This document shows positions 34,521 through 42,769 of a stretch of DNA of 64,000 bases, in pieces. The stretch's first letter is position 1. Each line of letters starts with the position of its first letter. The notes beneath the pieces were generated by a model. It made no database searches, had not been told where the DNA came from, and saw only the letters and a list, made by a program, of their open reading frames with translations. The stretch spans positions 434,001-498,000 of the forward strand of contig CACZFI010000001.1 of assembly GCA_902780405.1 (NCBI GenBank). Direction: 5' to 3'. The DNA comes from an uncultured Lachnospiraceae bacterium (GTDB lineage Bacteria > Bacillota > Clostridia > Lachnospirales > Lachnospiraceae). A program made the translations under genes and the position numbers.

Positions 34521-36674
34521 CTAATCAACCATGGAAAGACCGATACGTTTCTTTTCCACGTTCACTTCCATCACGGTGACATCCACGATATCACCGACGG
34601 ATACCACTTCAAGCGGATGCTTGACGTACTTCTTGGAAAGCTTGGAAATGTGTACAAGACCGTCCTGATGCACGCCGATATCCACAAATGCACCGAAATC
34701 GATAACGTTTCGAACGGTTCCGCGAAGCTTCATGCCGGGCTTTAAGTCCGTAAGTTCCATAACGTCACTCTTTAAGATCGGTCCGTCTAAGGACTGTCTC
34801 GGATCGCGTCCGGGCTTTTCAAGCTCATCGATGATATCATTTAACGTAGGCTCTCCGACGGAAAGCTCGTTGGCAAGATCCGTGACCTTTCTGCCCTTTA
34901 ATTTGATCATGGTGCGGAGCTTGATGCCCTGCTCTCCCACGATCTCCTGCTTGGTAAGGCCGAGTGTGGCAAGCAGTCCCTCCGCAGCGGTATAGCTCTC
35001 GGGATGCACGCCCGTGTTATCCAAAATCTCCTTACCGTCCCTGATGCGCAGGAATCCCGCACACTGCTCGTAAGCCTTCGGTCCGAGCTTCGGCACATTT
35101 AAAAGCTCCGAACGCTTCTTAAATGCGCCGTTTTCCTCACGGTAAGTCACGATGTTTTTCGCAATGGGTTTGCTGATACCGGATACATACTCAAGCAGAG
35201 ATGCCGATGCTGTATTTAAATCTACGCCGACTGCATTTACGCAATCCTCAACCACACCCTCAAGTGCGGTTCCGAGACGCTTTTGATTCATATCATGCTG
35301 ATACTGGCCGACACCGATGGATTTCGGATCGATCTTAACAAGCTCAGCAAGCGGATCCTGGATTCTTCTTGCGATGGACGCGGCGCTTCGCTGTCCCACA
35401 TCGAAGTTCGGGAATTCCTCGGTGGCAAGCTTGGATGCGGAATAGACCGACGCACCCGCCTCATTGACGATCACATACTTTAAGTCCTCAGGGATCTCAC
35501 CGATCAGCTCCACGATCACCTTCTCGGACTCACGGCTTGCAGTACCGTTTCCGAGGGAAATGAGTGTCACCTTGTACTTTGCGATAAGTGCCTTTAAGAC
35601 CTTCTTGGCCTCGGAGATCTTGTTCTGCGGCGCTGTCGGATAGATGACAACCGTGTCAAGCACCTTTCCCGTAGCATCCACCACGGCAAGCTTACAACCG
35701 GTACGGAATGCGGGATCCCAGCCGAGTACCACCTGTCCGGATACCGGAGGCTGCATCAGAAGCTGGTGCAGGTTCTTTCCGAAGACCTCGATCGCACCTT
35801 CTTCCGCCATATCGGTGAGTTCGTTTCGGATCTCTCGCTCGATCGCCGGTGCGATCAGACGATCATAGCTGTCTGTGATCGCCTCGGAGATAACTGCTGC
35901 CGTCTCATGGTCGCGGTTCTTGATGATGGTATCCTTCAGATAACTTACGATATCCTCTTCCGGCGCTTCCACCTTCACTGTAAGAATCTTCTCTGCCTCA
36001 CCGCGGTTGATGGCAAGCACTCTGTATCCGAGCATCTTATGGATGGGTTCTTTAAAATCATAGTACATCTCGTAGACGGATTTTTCTTCTTCGTTCTTCG
36101 CCTTCGATACGAGGAATCCCTTCCTGCGGGTCAAGTCTCTGATCACGGTACGATAATCCGCCTCATCCGCATAATGCTCCGCCAGGATATCCTTGGCACC
36201 TGCGATCGCTTCCTCTGCTGACTCCACGCCCTTCTCGGGATCCACGTAGGCAAGCGCCTCTTCGGCAACCGGCTTACCTGACATCTGCAGTGCAATGATA
36301 TTGGCAAGGCCTTCAAGACCTTTTTCCTTCGCAATGGTCGCTCTCGTACGCTTCTTCGGTCGGAAGGGACGGTAAATGTCATCCACAGCCACCATCGTCA
36401 TAGCCTCGTCGATGGCCTTCCTGATCTCAGGGGTCATCTTCTCCTGCTCGGTGATGCTTGCGATGACCGTCTCCTTCTTCTCCTCCAGGTTGCGAAGATA
36501 GGTGAGTCGCTCATCTAAGGCACGCAGCTGCTCATCATTGAGTGATCCCGTTACCTCTTTTCGGTAACGTGCAATAAAGGGAATGGTGTTGTTGTCATCG
36601 ATCAGCTCGATGGTCTTTTCCACCTGCCACTCCTTTACATTAAGCTCGCTTGCGATTATCTTTGTTATGTTCAT
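34521..36674 (-). CDS. tex: Tex-family RNA-binding protein
   Basis: A 717-residue Tex protein: helical N-terminal domain, YqgF-like RNase H fold (GWDPAFRTGCKLAVVDATGK), helix-hairpin-helix region (LLEYVSGISKPIAKNIVTYR), and a C-terminal S1 domain (about 645-715; GTVRNVIDFGAFVDIGVHQD). Tex binds nucleic acids and affects transcription and translation; its precise role in Firmicutes is unsettled. It lies 18 bases after thiI in the rsmE-iscS-thiI-tex transcript. Confidence 0.95.
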   Translation of the reverse strand: MNITKIIASELNVKEWQVEKTIELIDDNNTIPFIARYRKEVTGSLNDEQLRALDERLTYLRNLEEKKETVIASITEQEKMTPEIRKAIDEAMTMVAVDDIYRPFRPKKRTRATIAKEKGLEGLANIIALQMSGKPVAEEALAYVDPEKGVESAEEAIAGAKDILAEHYADEADYRTVIRDLTRRKGFLVSKAKNEEEKSVYEMYYDFKEPIHKMLGYRVLAINRGEAEKILTVKVEAPEEDIVSYLKDTIIKNRDHETAAVISEAITDSYDRLIAPAIEREIRNELTDMAEEGAIEVFGKNLHQLLMQPPVSGQVVLGWDPAFRTGCKLAVVDATGKVLDTVVIYPTAPQNKISEAKKVLKALIAKYKVTLISLGNGTASRESEKVIVELIGEIPEDLKYVIVNEAGASVYSASKLATEEFPNFDVGQRSAASIARRIQDPLAELVKIDPKSIGVGQYQHDMNQKRLGTALEGVVEDCVNAVGVDLNTASASLLEYVSGISKPIAKNIVTYREENGAFKKRSELLNVPKLGPKAYEQCAGFLRIRDGKEILDNTGVHPESYTAAEGLLATLGLTKQEIVGEQGIKLRTMIKLKGRKVTDLANELSVGEPTLNDIIDELEKPGRDPRQSLDGPILKSDVMELTDLKPGMKLRGTVRNVIDFGAFVDIGVHQDGLVHISKLSKKYVKHPLEVVSVGDIVDVTVMEVNVEKKRIGLSMVD

Positions 36675-36692
36675 GGATTTTGCTCCTTTTTT

Positions 36693-37874
36693 CTATCTGC
36701 AGTAGACTACTTCAATGGTGTCCATAGCCTTCTTATAAAGCTCTTCGATCTTTCCGACAAGTGCCTTTTCCGATGCTTCGATGCGCTCGAGTTTCGGACG
36801 TGTCACCGGATGCTTGTCCACAAAGATCGTACAGCAATCCTCATAAGGGAGGATGGATGTCTCATAGGTACCGATCTTCTCGGAGATATCGATGATCTCC
36901 TGCTTATCCATACCGATGCAGGGGCGCATCACGGGAAGCTCGCTGATCGCATGATCGATGACGCGCAGACTGTGCGTCGTCTGGCTCGATACCTGTCCGA
37001 TGCTCTCACCGGTTACAATACACTGGCAGTCCGCAGCCAGTCCAATCTCCTCGGCCATGCGGTACATCAGACGCTTCATGATAATGGTTAATTCATCATG
37101 CGGACAGTTCTCATAGATCGCCAGCTGAAGTTCGGTGAAATTCACGATGTGAAGCTTCAAGACACCGGCGTACTGCGCCACCTCGGTTGCAAGGTCGATG
37201 ACCTTTTTCTTCGCACGCTCACTGGTATAGGGCGGTGCGTTGAAGTATACGGCCTCAAGAGATACACCGCGCTTTGCGATCATATAGGCCGCAACCGGGC
37301 TGTCGATACCGCCGGACAGAAGTGTGATGGCCTTGCCGTTCGTACCCACCGGAAGTCCTCCGGGGCCCGGCAGGATCTTGGAATAGATCAGTACCACGTT
37401 TCTCACTTCGACGTATACCGTTACATCAGGCTTATGAATATCCACGGAGAGTTCGGAAAAATGGTTCAGTAAATCCGCACCGAGATCCTGATTCAGTTCC
37501 ATGGAGTTTTTGGCAAATGTCTTGTCGTTTCTTCTGGCGTTCACCTTGAAGGTGAAGTTCTTCTTCTCGTAAGACTGCTCGATATGGCGGATACATCCCT
37601 CGGAAATCTGCTCATAGGTCACATCCTCTACCACGTCCACGGGACAGATCCCGCAGATTCCGAAAATCTGAGACAGTCTCTCTATCACGGCATCAAAGTC
37701 ATACTCGGAGTGTGCGTCCACAAAGATACGTCCGTACTCTCTTCTGACTTCAAAGTCACCGAGCGGCTTTAAGCGCTGACGGATACGCTTACACAGCGTA
37801 TCCTCAAATACATATCTATTCTTACCTTTGGTTCCGATCTCCGCATATTTGATCAGAAGCATTTTATAATTCAT
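36693..37874 (-). CDS. thiI: tRNA 4-thiouridine synthetase ThiI
   Basis: A 393-residue protein: N-terminal ferredoxin-like and THUMP domain (about 1-165) and an adenylating PP-loop domain with LLSGGIDSPVAAYMIAKRG. There is no C-terminal rhodanese domain, as is normal in Gram-positive ThiI. It adds sulfur to tRNA U8 and may supply thiazole sulfur. The cysteine desulfurase immediately upstream is the expected sulfur donor. Confidence 0.96.
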   Translation of the reverse strand: MNYKMLLIKYAEIGTKGKNRYVFEDTLCKRIRQRLKPLGDFEVRREYGRIFVDAHSEYDFDAVIERLSQIFGICGICPVDVVEDVTYEQISEGCIRHIEQSYEKKNFTFKVNARRNDKTFAKNSMELNQDLGADLLNHFSELSVDIHKPDVTVYVEVRNVVLIYSKILPGPGGLPVGTNGKAITLLSGGIDSPVAAYMIAKRGVSLEAVYFNAPPYTSERAKKKVIDLATEVAQYAGVLKLHIVNFTELQLAIYENCPHDELTIIMKRLMYRMAEEIGLAADCQCIVTGESIGQVSSQTTHSLRVIDHAISELPVMRPCIGMDKQEIIDISEKIGTYETSILPYEDCCTIFVDKHPVTRPKLERIEASEKALVGKIEELYKKAMDTIEVVYCR

Positions 37875-37917
37875 CTTGTCTCTCCAATTTATGTTAATAT
37901 ATTATGTTAATAGTATC

Positions 37918-39060
37918 TTATTTCGCCGTATATCTTCGAAGGACCGGCAGCAGTTCGCCGATGGCCGCAAGCGCCCCGTCGATTTCTTCCTTCGTCGTCA
38001 CATCGGAAAGGGAGAAACGAAGGGTTGACTCTAACTGCTCCTTCGGAAGTCCGATGGCATGCAGCACGCCGCTCTCCTTCTTCTTGTTCGAGGAACAGGC
38101 AGATCCCGCAGATACGTAAACTCCCTTGTCCTCTAAGGCGTGAAGCATCACTTCCGCCCTGACGCCCACAAAAGAAAGTGAGACAACATGCGGCGCCTCC
38201 CCGCTGTGGTCCACTACATCAGGCAATGCCGTCGCACCGTCGATCAGTTTCTTTTTGAGACGCGCTACGCGCTCCATCTTCTCGGCAAGACCGTCATACA
38301 TCCTCTCGGTCGCAAGTCCCATACCGGCGATGGCTGGTACATTTTCGGTACCCGAGCGCATATCCCTTTGCTGTCCGCCGCCGTATATAATGGGACGGAT
38401 CAAGGTCTTGTCTTTGATATAGAGTGCACCGGATCCCTTGGGCCCGTGAATCTTATGTCCGCTCATGGAGAGAAGGTCACAACCAAGCGCGGCAACCTTA
38501 AACGAAAGCTTTCCGAAGGCCTGCACCGCATCTACATGAAAAAGCGTTCGAGGATTCGCCGCATGGATCAGTTTGGCAATCTCCGGGATCGGCTCGATGG
38601 TTCCGATCTCATTGTTCACATACATCAGTGAAACCAGTATCGTATCCTCACGAATGGCATCCGCAAGCTCGCGGACATCGATACGTCCGTGTTCATCCGT
38701 ACCGATGTAGGTGATCTCATATCCTTCCTTTGCAAGAAAATCCATCGGTGACAAAACGCTTGCATGCTCAATCTTGGATGTGATAATGTGCTTGCCGGCT
38801 CTTCTGTGCGCCATGGCACCACCGATGATCGCCAGATTGTTGGACTCGGTACCTCCCGAGGTGAATACGATTTCCTTGGGCTTTGCGCCGATGGCACGTG
38901 ACACCTCTTCCGATGCTTTTCTGATATATTCTTCTGCGTCAACGCCCTTCATGTGCATGGAGGAAGGATTTCCGAAATCCTGTTCCAATACCTGAAGCAT
39001 CAAATCTCGTACTGCGGGATCGATGGTTGTTGTCGCCGCATGATCCAAATAGATTTCCAT
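37918..39060 (-). CDS. Cysteine desulfurase (NifS/IscS family)
   Basis: A 380-residue class V aminotransferase-like enzyme. The PLP-binding Lys203 is in LLSMSGHKIHGPKG and the catalytic cysteine (Cys322) in SAGSACSSNK. It transfers sulfur from cysteine as a persulfide. The start at 39060 (MEIYLDHAATT) follows GAGGA; the longer frame adds nine residues not seen in the family. Adjacent thiI suggests a NifZ-like role in tRNA thiolation rather than general Fe-S assembly. Confidence 0.94.
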   Translation of the reverse strand: MEIYLDHAATTTIDPAVRDLMLQVLEQDFGNPSSMHMKGVDAEEYIRKASEEVSRAIGAKPKEIVFTSGGTESNNLAIIGGAMAHRRAGKHIITSKIEHASVLSPMDFLAKEGYEITYIGTDEHGRIDVRELADAIREDTILVSLMYVNNEIGTIEPIPEIAKLIHAANPRTLFHVDAVQAFGKLSFKVAALGCDLLSMSGHKIHGPKGSGALYIKDKTLIRPIIYGGGQQRDMRSGTENVPAIAGMGLATERMYDGLAEKMERVARLKKKLIDGATALPDVVDHSGEAPHVVSLSFVGVRAEVMLHALEDKGVYVSAGSACSSNKKKESGVLHAIGLPKEQLESTLRFSLSDVTTKEEIDGALAAIGELLPVLRRYTAK

Positions 39061-39070
39061 GTTTATATCC

Positions 39071-39820
39071 TCACTTATCAATTGCAAATCCGATAACGGA
39101 CAGCGCGCAAAGCCCGGCCGTCTCGGTGCGAAGTATCCTGTTTCCGAGGCTTATGACCGTTGCACCGGCCTCTTCTGCCGCAGCAACTTCCGCATCGGAA
39201 AAACCGCCTTCGGGACCGATCATAATTCCCACGGTCTTCACGTCACCCGTTTTTAGATTTCCGATCACTTCCCTGGCAAAATCCATCCCCTTGGCATTCT
39301 CGTAGGGAAAGAGAAATGCATCGAGCCTTTTCGCATCTTCGACAGCCTCAGCGAAACTCATATAGGCTCCGACTTCGGGAATGATACCTCTGCCGGACTG
39401 CTTTCCCGCTGCTTCGGCGATCGTCTGATATCTGCCACGCTTCTTCTCCATCTTCGAGGCGTCGAGTTTTACCACGGTGCGGGATGTCATCACGGGAACG
39501 ATCCTTACCGCTCCGAGTTCCACGGCCTTTTGGACGATCAGTTCCATCTTGTCAGACTTGGGAACGCCCTGATACAGAGTAACTTGAACCGGAAGTTCCG
39601 ATGCATTTCCACAAACATCGACAATCCTTGCGTCCACATGATCATCCGCAATATCCGAAATCTCGCATTCGTAATCTCTGCCTGCGCCATCGGATACGGT
39701 GATCCTGTCACCTGTGTGAAGCCGAAGGACACTCACCGCATGCCTGTAGTCCTCCCCCGCGATTCGAACCGTCGTCTCGCCGGACAATGTATTGTTGTCA
39801 TTCAGATAAAATCTATGCAT
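39071..39820 (-). CDS. rsmE: 16S rRNA m3U1498 methyltransferase RsmE
   Basis: A 249-residue SPOUT methyltransferase: N-terminal PUA-like part (MHRFYLNDNNT, HAVSVLRLHTGDRITVSDG) and C-terminal knot with IGPEGGFSDAEV and LGNRILRTETAGLCALSVIG. It methylates U1498 in the small ribosomal subunit RNA. It is the first gene after a promoter and stops 10 bases before the desulfurase start. Confidence 0.96.
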   Translation of the reverse strand: MHRFYLNDNNTLSGETTVRIAGEDYRHAVSVLRLHTGDRITVSDGAGRDYECEISDIADDHVDARIVDVCGNASELPVQVTLYQGVPKSDKMELIVQKAVELGAVRIVPVMTSRTVVKLDASKMEKKRGRYQTIAEAAGKQSGRGIIPEVGAYMSFAEAVEDAKRLDAFLFPYENAKGMDFAREVIGNLKTGDVKTVGIMIGPEGGFSDAEVAAAEEAGATVISLGNRILRTETAGLCALSVIGFAIDK

Positions 39821-39844
39821 ACTGCCCCACTTTCACAAAAAATC

Positions 39845-39873
39845 ATTTTATCATACGGCGTCAAGAACTGCAA
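39845..39873 (-). promoter_or_regulatory. Promoter before rsmE (extended -10)
   Basis: TTGCAG, 17 bases, TAAAAT, with TG one base before the -10 box. It lies 24 bases upstream of the rsmE start and just after the htrA terminator. Confidence 0.65.
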
Positions 39874-39880
39874 GAAAACG

Positions 39881-39916
39881 AAAAAACCCCATCTGCAGAA
39901 ATAACTGCTGATGGGG
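39881..39916 (-). terminator. Rho-independent terminator after htrA
   Basis: CCCCATC, T.T mismatch, GCAG, six-base loop, CTGC, GATGGGG: eleven pairs. On the minus strand it ends in a run of six T. It lies 10 bases beyond the htrA stop. Confidence 0.9.
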
Positions 39917-39926
39917 TCAGTTGGAT

Positions 39927-41345
39927 TTATTTATGTGTGAGCGTTACCTGTGCGGACTTTTCAACATAGGAACTTCCGTCAGGCGTATAGTAGGTGATCG
40001 TAACTACCTCTCCCGGCTCGTAGTAAGCAAGTTCGGAGAGCAACTGGTCATTCGCCGTGATATCCTTGCCGTCAAGCTTTGTGATCACGTCACCCTTTTG
40101 AAGTCCCGCTGTCTTTGCGGGAGAATCCGTTGAAAAGCTCTCGATCATCACGCCGGCCGGAACGCCGAATTCCTGGATGGTCTGCTCCTGTACGGTGCTT
40201 CCCTCGATGCCGAGATATCCGCGATCATCCTGGGACAACTTGGTACGCGTCTTCATCTCCGTCAGATTGTTGATGATATCCTGTACGGCAGAGATCGGAA
40301 TGGCATATCCCATACCCTCAACGCTGGTGTTGGAGTACTTGGATGAATTGATGCCGACGATCTCACCCTTCATGTTGAGAAGGGCACCGCCACTGTTACC
40401 GGGGTTGATGGCCGCATCCGTCTGGATCAGCGGTGTGTCGTTGGTGGAATTCATACGATTTAAGGCACTTACAATACCGGTGGTTACGGACTGGCCGTAG
40501 CCCAAAGCGTTACCGATAGCCACCACCTGTTCTCCGACCTTTAATTCATCGGAATTGCCGATTTTGGCGGTCTTGATCGCTGCCTTTGTCTCATCCGTAA
40601 GCTGATCCAATGGTACCACGATCACTGCCAGATCGTTGTTCGGATCCGTGCCTTTTACCTTCGCTTCACCGATACCGCCGTCGATAAATGCAACGGACAC
40701 CGAAGTAGCACCCGCAACCACATGATTATTTGTAACGATTAAGAGTTCATTCTCGTTCTGGCCGATGATGATGCCGGAACCGGAACCCTCTGACTCATAC
40801 TCCTGATAGAAACCGAAGTAGGTCGGAACCTCCTGGATCGATTTGATGGTGATCGCTACAACGGAGGGCATTGCCGACTCCGCAATATCCGCCACGTCGA
40901 ACTCCAGCGATGTCTGTACGCCGTCACCGACCACATTGGTCGTGGGGATCGGCGCATTGTACGATACCTGCTGCCCGCTTTCCTTCAGGGAAGCGAGTTT
41001 CTTTCCTGCGATCAGGTAGATCATACCGCCGGCGATCGCACCGAACAAAAGTCCGCACAACACCGTGATTGCAAGTTTCTTTCCAAAGCCGCCGGACGAG
41101 CTTTTCGCACGGGGTTTCTCGGTTTTCTTCGCCGCCTCACGCTTCTTCGGCATATCCGCGGGCGTCGCTACATACGGTCTGCTGTACGCCATGCTTTCAT
41201 TGTAGGCCGAAGCACCGCTGTATCCCTGTGCGGTACCTCCGGAAGGACGCACCTGTCCGGTGTATCCCTGCTGCATACCCTGATTTAAGTAACCGGTCTG
41301 TCCGTTCATGGGCATACCGTTTCCGTAGTTCATTTGATCGTTCAC
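39927..41345 (-). CDS. HtrA-like membrane-anchored serine protease
   Basis: A 472-residue protein: a Gly/Tyr/Gln-rich N-terminal cytoplasmic tail, a Lys-rich segment, one membrane helix (about 90-113), a trypsin-like domain with catalytic His208 (TNNHVVAGA), Asp238 (DPNNDLAVIVV) and Ser318 (NPGNSGGALL), and a C-terminal PDZ domain (about 370-465). HtrA proteases degrade damaged exported proteins. The GTG start has AGGAT about 10 bases upstream; an ATG four codons later is possible. It follows the CobW-like gene by 93 bases. Confidence 0.95.
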   Translation of the reverse strand: MNDQMNYGNGMPMNGQTGYLNQGMQQGYTGQVRPSGGTAQGYSGASAYNESMAYSRPYVATPADMPKKREAAKKTEKPRAKSSSGGFGKKLAITVLCGLLFGAIAGGMIYLIAGKKLASLKESGQQVSYNAPIPTTNVVGDGVQTSLEFDVADIAESAMPSVVAITIKSIQEVPTYFGFYQEYESEGSGSGIIIGQNENELLIVTNNHVVAGATSVSVAFIDGGIGEAKVKGTDPNNDLAVIVVPLDQLTDETKAAIKTAKIGNSDELKVGEQVVAIGNALGYGQSVTTGIVSALNRMNSTNDTPLIQTDAAINPGNSGGALLNMKGEIVGINSSKYSNTSVEGMGYAIPISAVQDIINNLTEMKTRTKLSQDDRGYLGIEGSTVQEQTIQEFGVPAGVMIESFSTDSPAKTAGLQKGDVITKLDGKDITANDQLLSELAYYEPGEVVTITYYTPDGSSYVEKSAQVTLTHK

Positions 41346-41438
41346 TTTGTCATCATCCTTTCAAAACTGACTATGACTCTCATCCTATGCTCATATTTTG
41401 GCAAATTCATGACGGAATTGTCAAAATTCTGTGAACGT

Positions 41439-42398
41439 TTAAGTAAAGTATACGACCTCTTCTTCCGCAGGCTTGGCAGGCTCTACCTTCTTCGCCTTGA
41501 TCACGGGGCCGTCTCCCTCGAATTCAGCGTAGTATTCCTTATCGATCTCACCGGTGACTGTCACCCACTGTCTATCCTTTAAATGCTTTGCCGCATCGAA
41601 ATAGCACTTGAAGCCGATGAAGGCGATGTCCTCGGCACAGCATGTCATGGCAAATCTGCCCGGCACGAAAGCCTTGTCTCCGTACTCCTTCGGACGATGC
41701 ACCATTGCGCGGAAATGAATGGTCTTTCCGACATAGCGATCGGGATTGTCACAGGCATCGATATAGAAGATACCGAAGTCGTCATCCTCAAGTTCGATCT
41801 TATCCTGATTGATATCATACGGAAGGTCGACGCTGTCGTCCATCTCCGCGATTCCGTCCTTGTTCTCGAAGATGATCTGCGCTCTTCTGTTCACTGCCTT
41901 GATGCTTCTTCTGTATTCGCCGCGGCGTGTATTCTCATCGCACCGGTTGAACACGATCATATCTGCCGTGGAAAGCTGCTCGATCATCATCTGACGCATA
42001 TTCGCGATGTAGACATCAAAGGTCTGCGCATTGACAAATGAGATGACCTGAACCACGGTCCAGCCCTTGGGCACACGAATGGAGAACAGTTTTTCCATCT
42101 TCCATGTGCCGTTGTACTCGATCATAACACGGGTCGGCTTGTACTTGTCCTGCAGATCGATCAGATACTGTGTATTCAGATTCTCTTCATCGATGTACTC
42201 GACAAAGATGTTATTCTCTTTTAATTCGTCCTCGTCATACTCCTCAATACCTTCCTCACAGGCAAGCAAAAGCGTGGGCTCACCCTCGGTGAAGCCTCTG
42301 TCAAGAAGCGTCTCTTTCGCAAAGGTGGTTTTGCCGGACTCAAGGAAGCCGAGGAACATATAGACCGGGATTTCCTGAACTTCGTTCGTAGGTCTCAT
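41439..42398 (-). CDS. CobW-like GTPase fused to a DUF1980/YcgQ-type domain
   Basis: A 319-residue protein of unusual build. The N-terminal part (about 10-190) is CobW-like: Walker A GFLESGKTT and a DMIVFNRCDE segment in place of NKxD. It has no CxCC metal motif. The C-terminal part (about 205-305) resembles the soluble end of the YcgQ/TIGR03943 permease partner: GKTIHFRAMVHRP, then PGRFAMTCCAEDIAFIGFKC. The metal-type assignment comes from these families and from the neighbouring His-rich CobW gene. The function is not known. The DUF1980 match is my reading of the motif and needs a profile search. Confidence 0.75.
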   Translation of the reverse strand: MRPTNEVQEIPVYMFLGFLESGKTTFAKETLLDRGFTEGEPTLLLACEEGIEEYDEDELKENNIFVEYIDEENLNTQYLIDLQDKYKPTRVMIEYNGTWKMEKLFSIRVPKGWTVVQVISFVNAQTFDVYIANMRQMMIEQLSTADMIVFNRCDENTRRGEYRRSIKAVNRRAQIIFENKDGIAEMDDSVDLPYDINQDKIELEDDDFGIFYIDACDNPDRYVGKTIHFRAMVHRPKEYGDKAFVPGRFAMTCCAEDIAFIGFKCYFDAAKHLKDRQWVTVTGEIDKEYYAEFEGDGPVIKAKKVEPAKPAEEEVVYFT

Positions 42399-42445
42399 AG
42401 AGTTACCTCATTATTCGTTATTCTCTGTTCGTTGTTGTATGTGAC

Positions 42446-42524
42446 GGACTCGATGCGTGCACGGCGAATCCTCAAACAGGGCCCCATCCCCGTTTGAGAT
42501 TCATCCCTGCACGTCATCTCGTCC
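42446..42524 (-). ncRNA. Long imperfect hairpin in leader of the CobW/DUF1980 gene
   Basis: Seventy-nine bases fold into one long imperfect hairpin: GGAC/GTCC, GATG/CATC, GTGCA/TGCAC, GAATC/GATTC, TCAAAC/GTTTGA and GGG/CCC, broken by small internal loops. It starts 47 bases upstream of the ATG at 42398; on the minus strand a run of eight T lies just before it. It could be a leader regulator, a processed RNA or part of a mobile repeat. No known riboswitch class was recognised. Confidence 0.5.
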
Positions 42525-42561
42525 TGAAAAAAAAGTTTGTGAGCACATGGATTCGTGCCAT

Positions 42562-42736
42562 GTTGCAAGGACAATGTGGAGCCGCCGGCGCTTAGCGAGG
42601 TTTCTCACGAGCTTAGCGTCCGCTGCGTGCGGAATCAGGTCTGCATCTATGATGCAGACAGCCCGTCGCGGCTTTGAGCGACTTCATAGGAATCCGTCAG
42701 GATTCCTACCGCCTTAGTGCGAACGTGTCCGGCAAC
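42562..42736 (-). repeat. Structured dispersed repeat, copy A (with three extra hairpins)
   Basis: In the 371-base gap between the two CobW-type genes. The outer stem pairs GTTGC and GGACA with TGTCC and GCAAC. The core (42577-42631) is identical over 55 bases to copy B. Relative to B, an insertion holds three hairpins: 42639-42659 (nine pairs), 42665-42682 (five pairs) and 42687-42708 (nine pairs). No protein-coding frame is recognised here. Confidence 0.75.
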
Positions 42737-42769
42737 AGGGCATGAATACGCGTGCGTATCTCAACAGTT

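Noticed and set aside
41346..41438. Sigma-A promoter before htrA (TTGACA present)
   Set aside because: No acceptable -10 box lies 16-18 bases downstream, so I did not list it.
42527..42560. Terminator for the His-rich CobW gene formed by the small hairpin before the T8 run
   Set aside because: The stem has only about five pairs and a seven-base gap separates it from the T run, so I could not support a terminator.
42562..42736. Integron attC-like site, because of GTT/AAC ends around a palindrome
   Set aside because: attC sites have RYYYAAC on the left and GTTRRRY on the right; here GTTGC is on the left and GCAAC on the right, the reverse order. No integrase gene is present.
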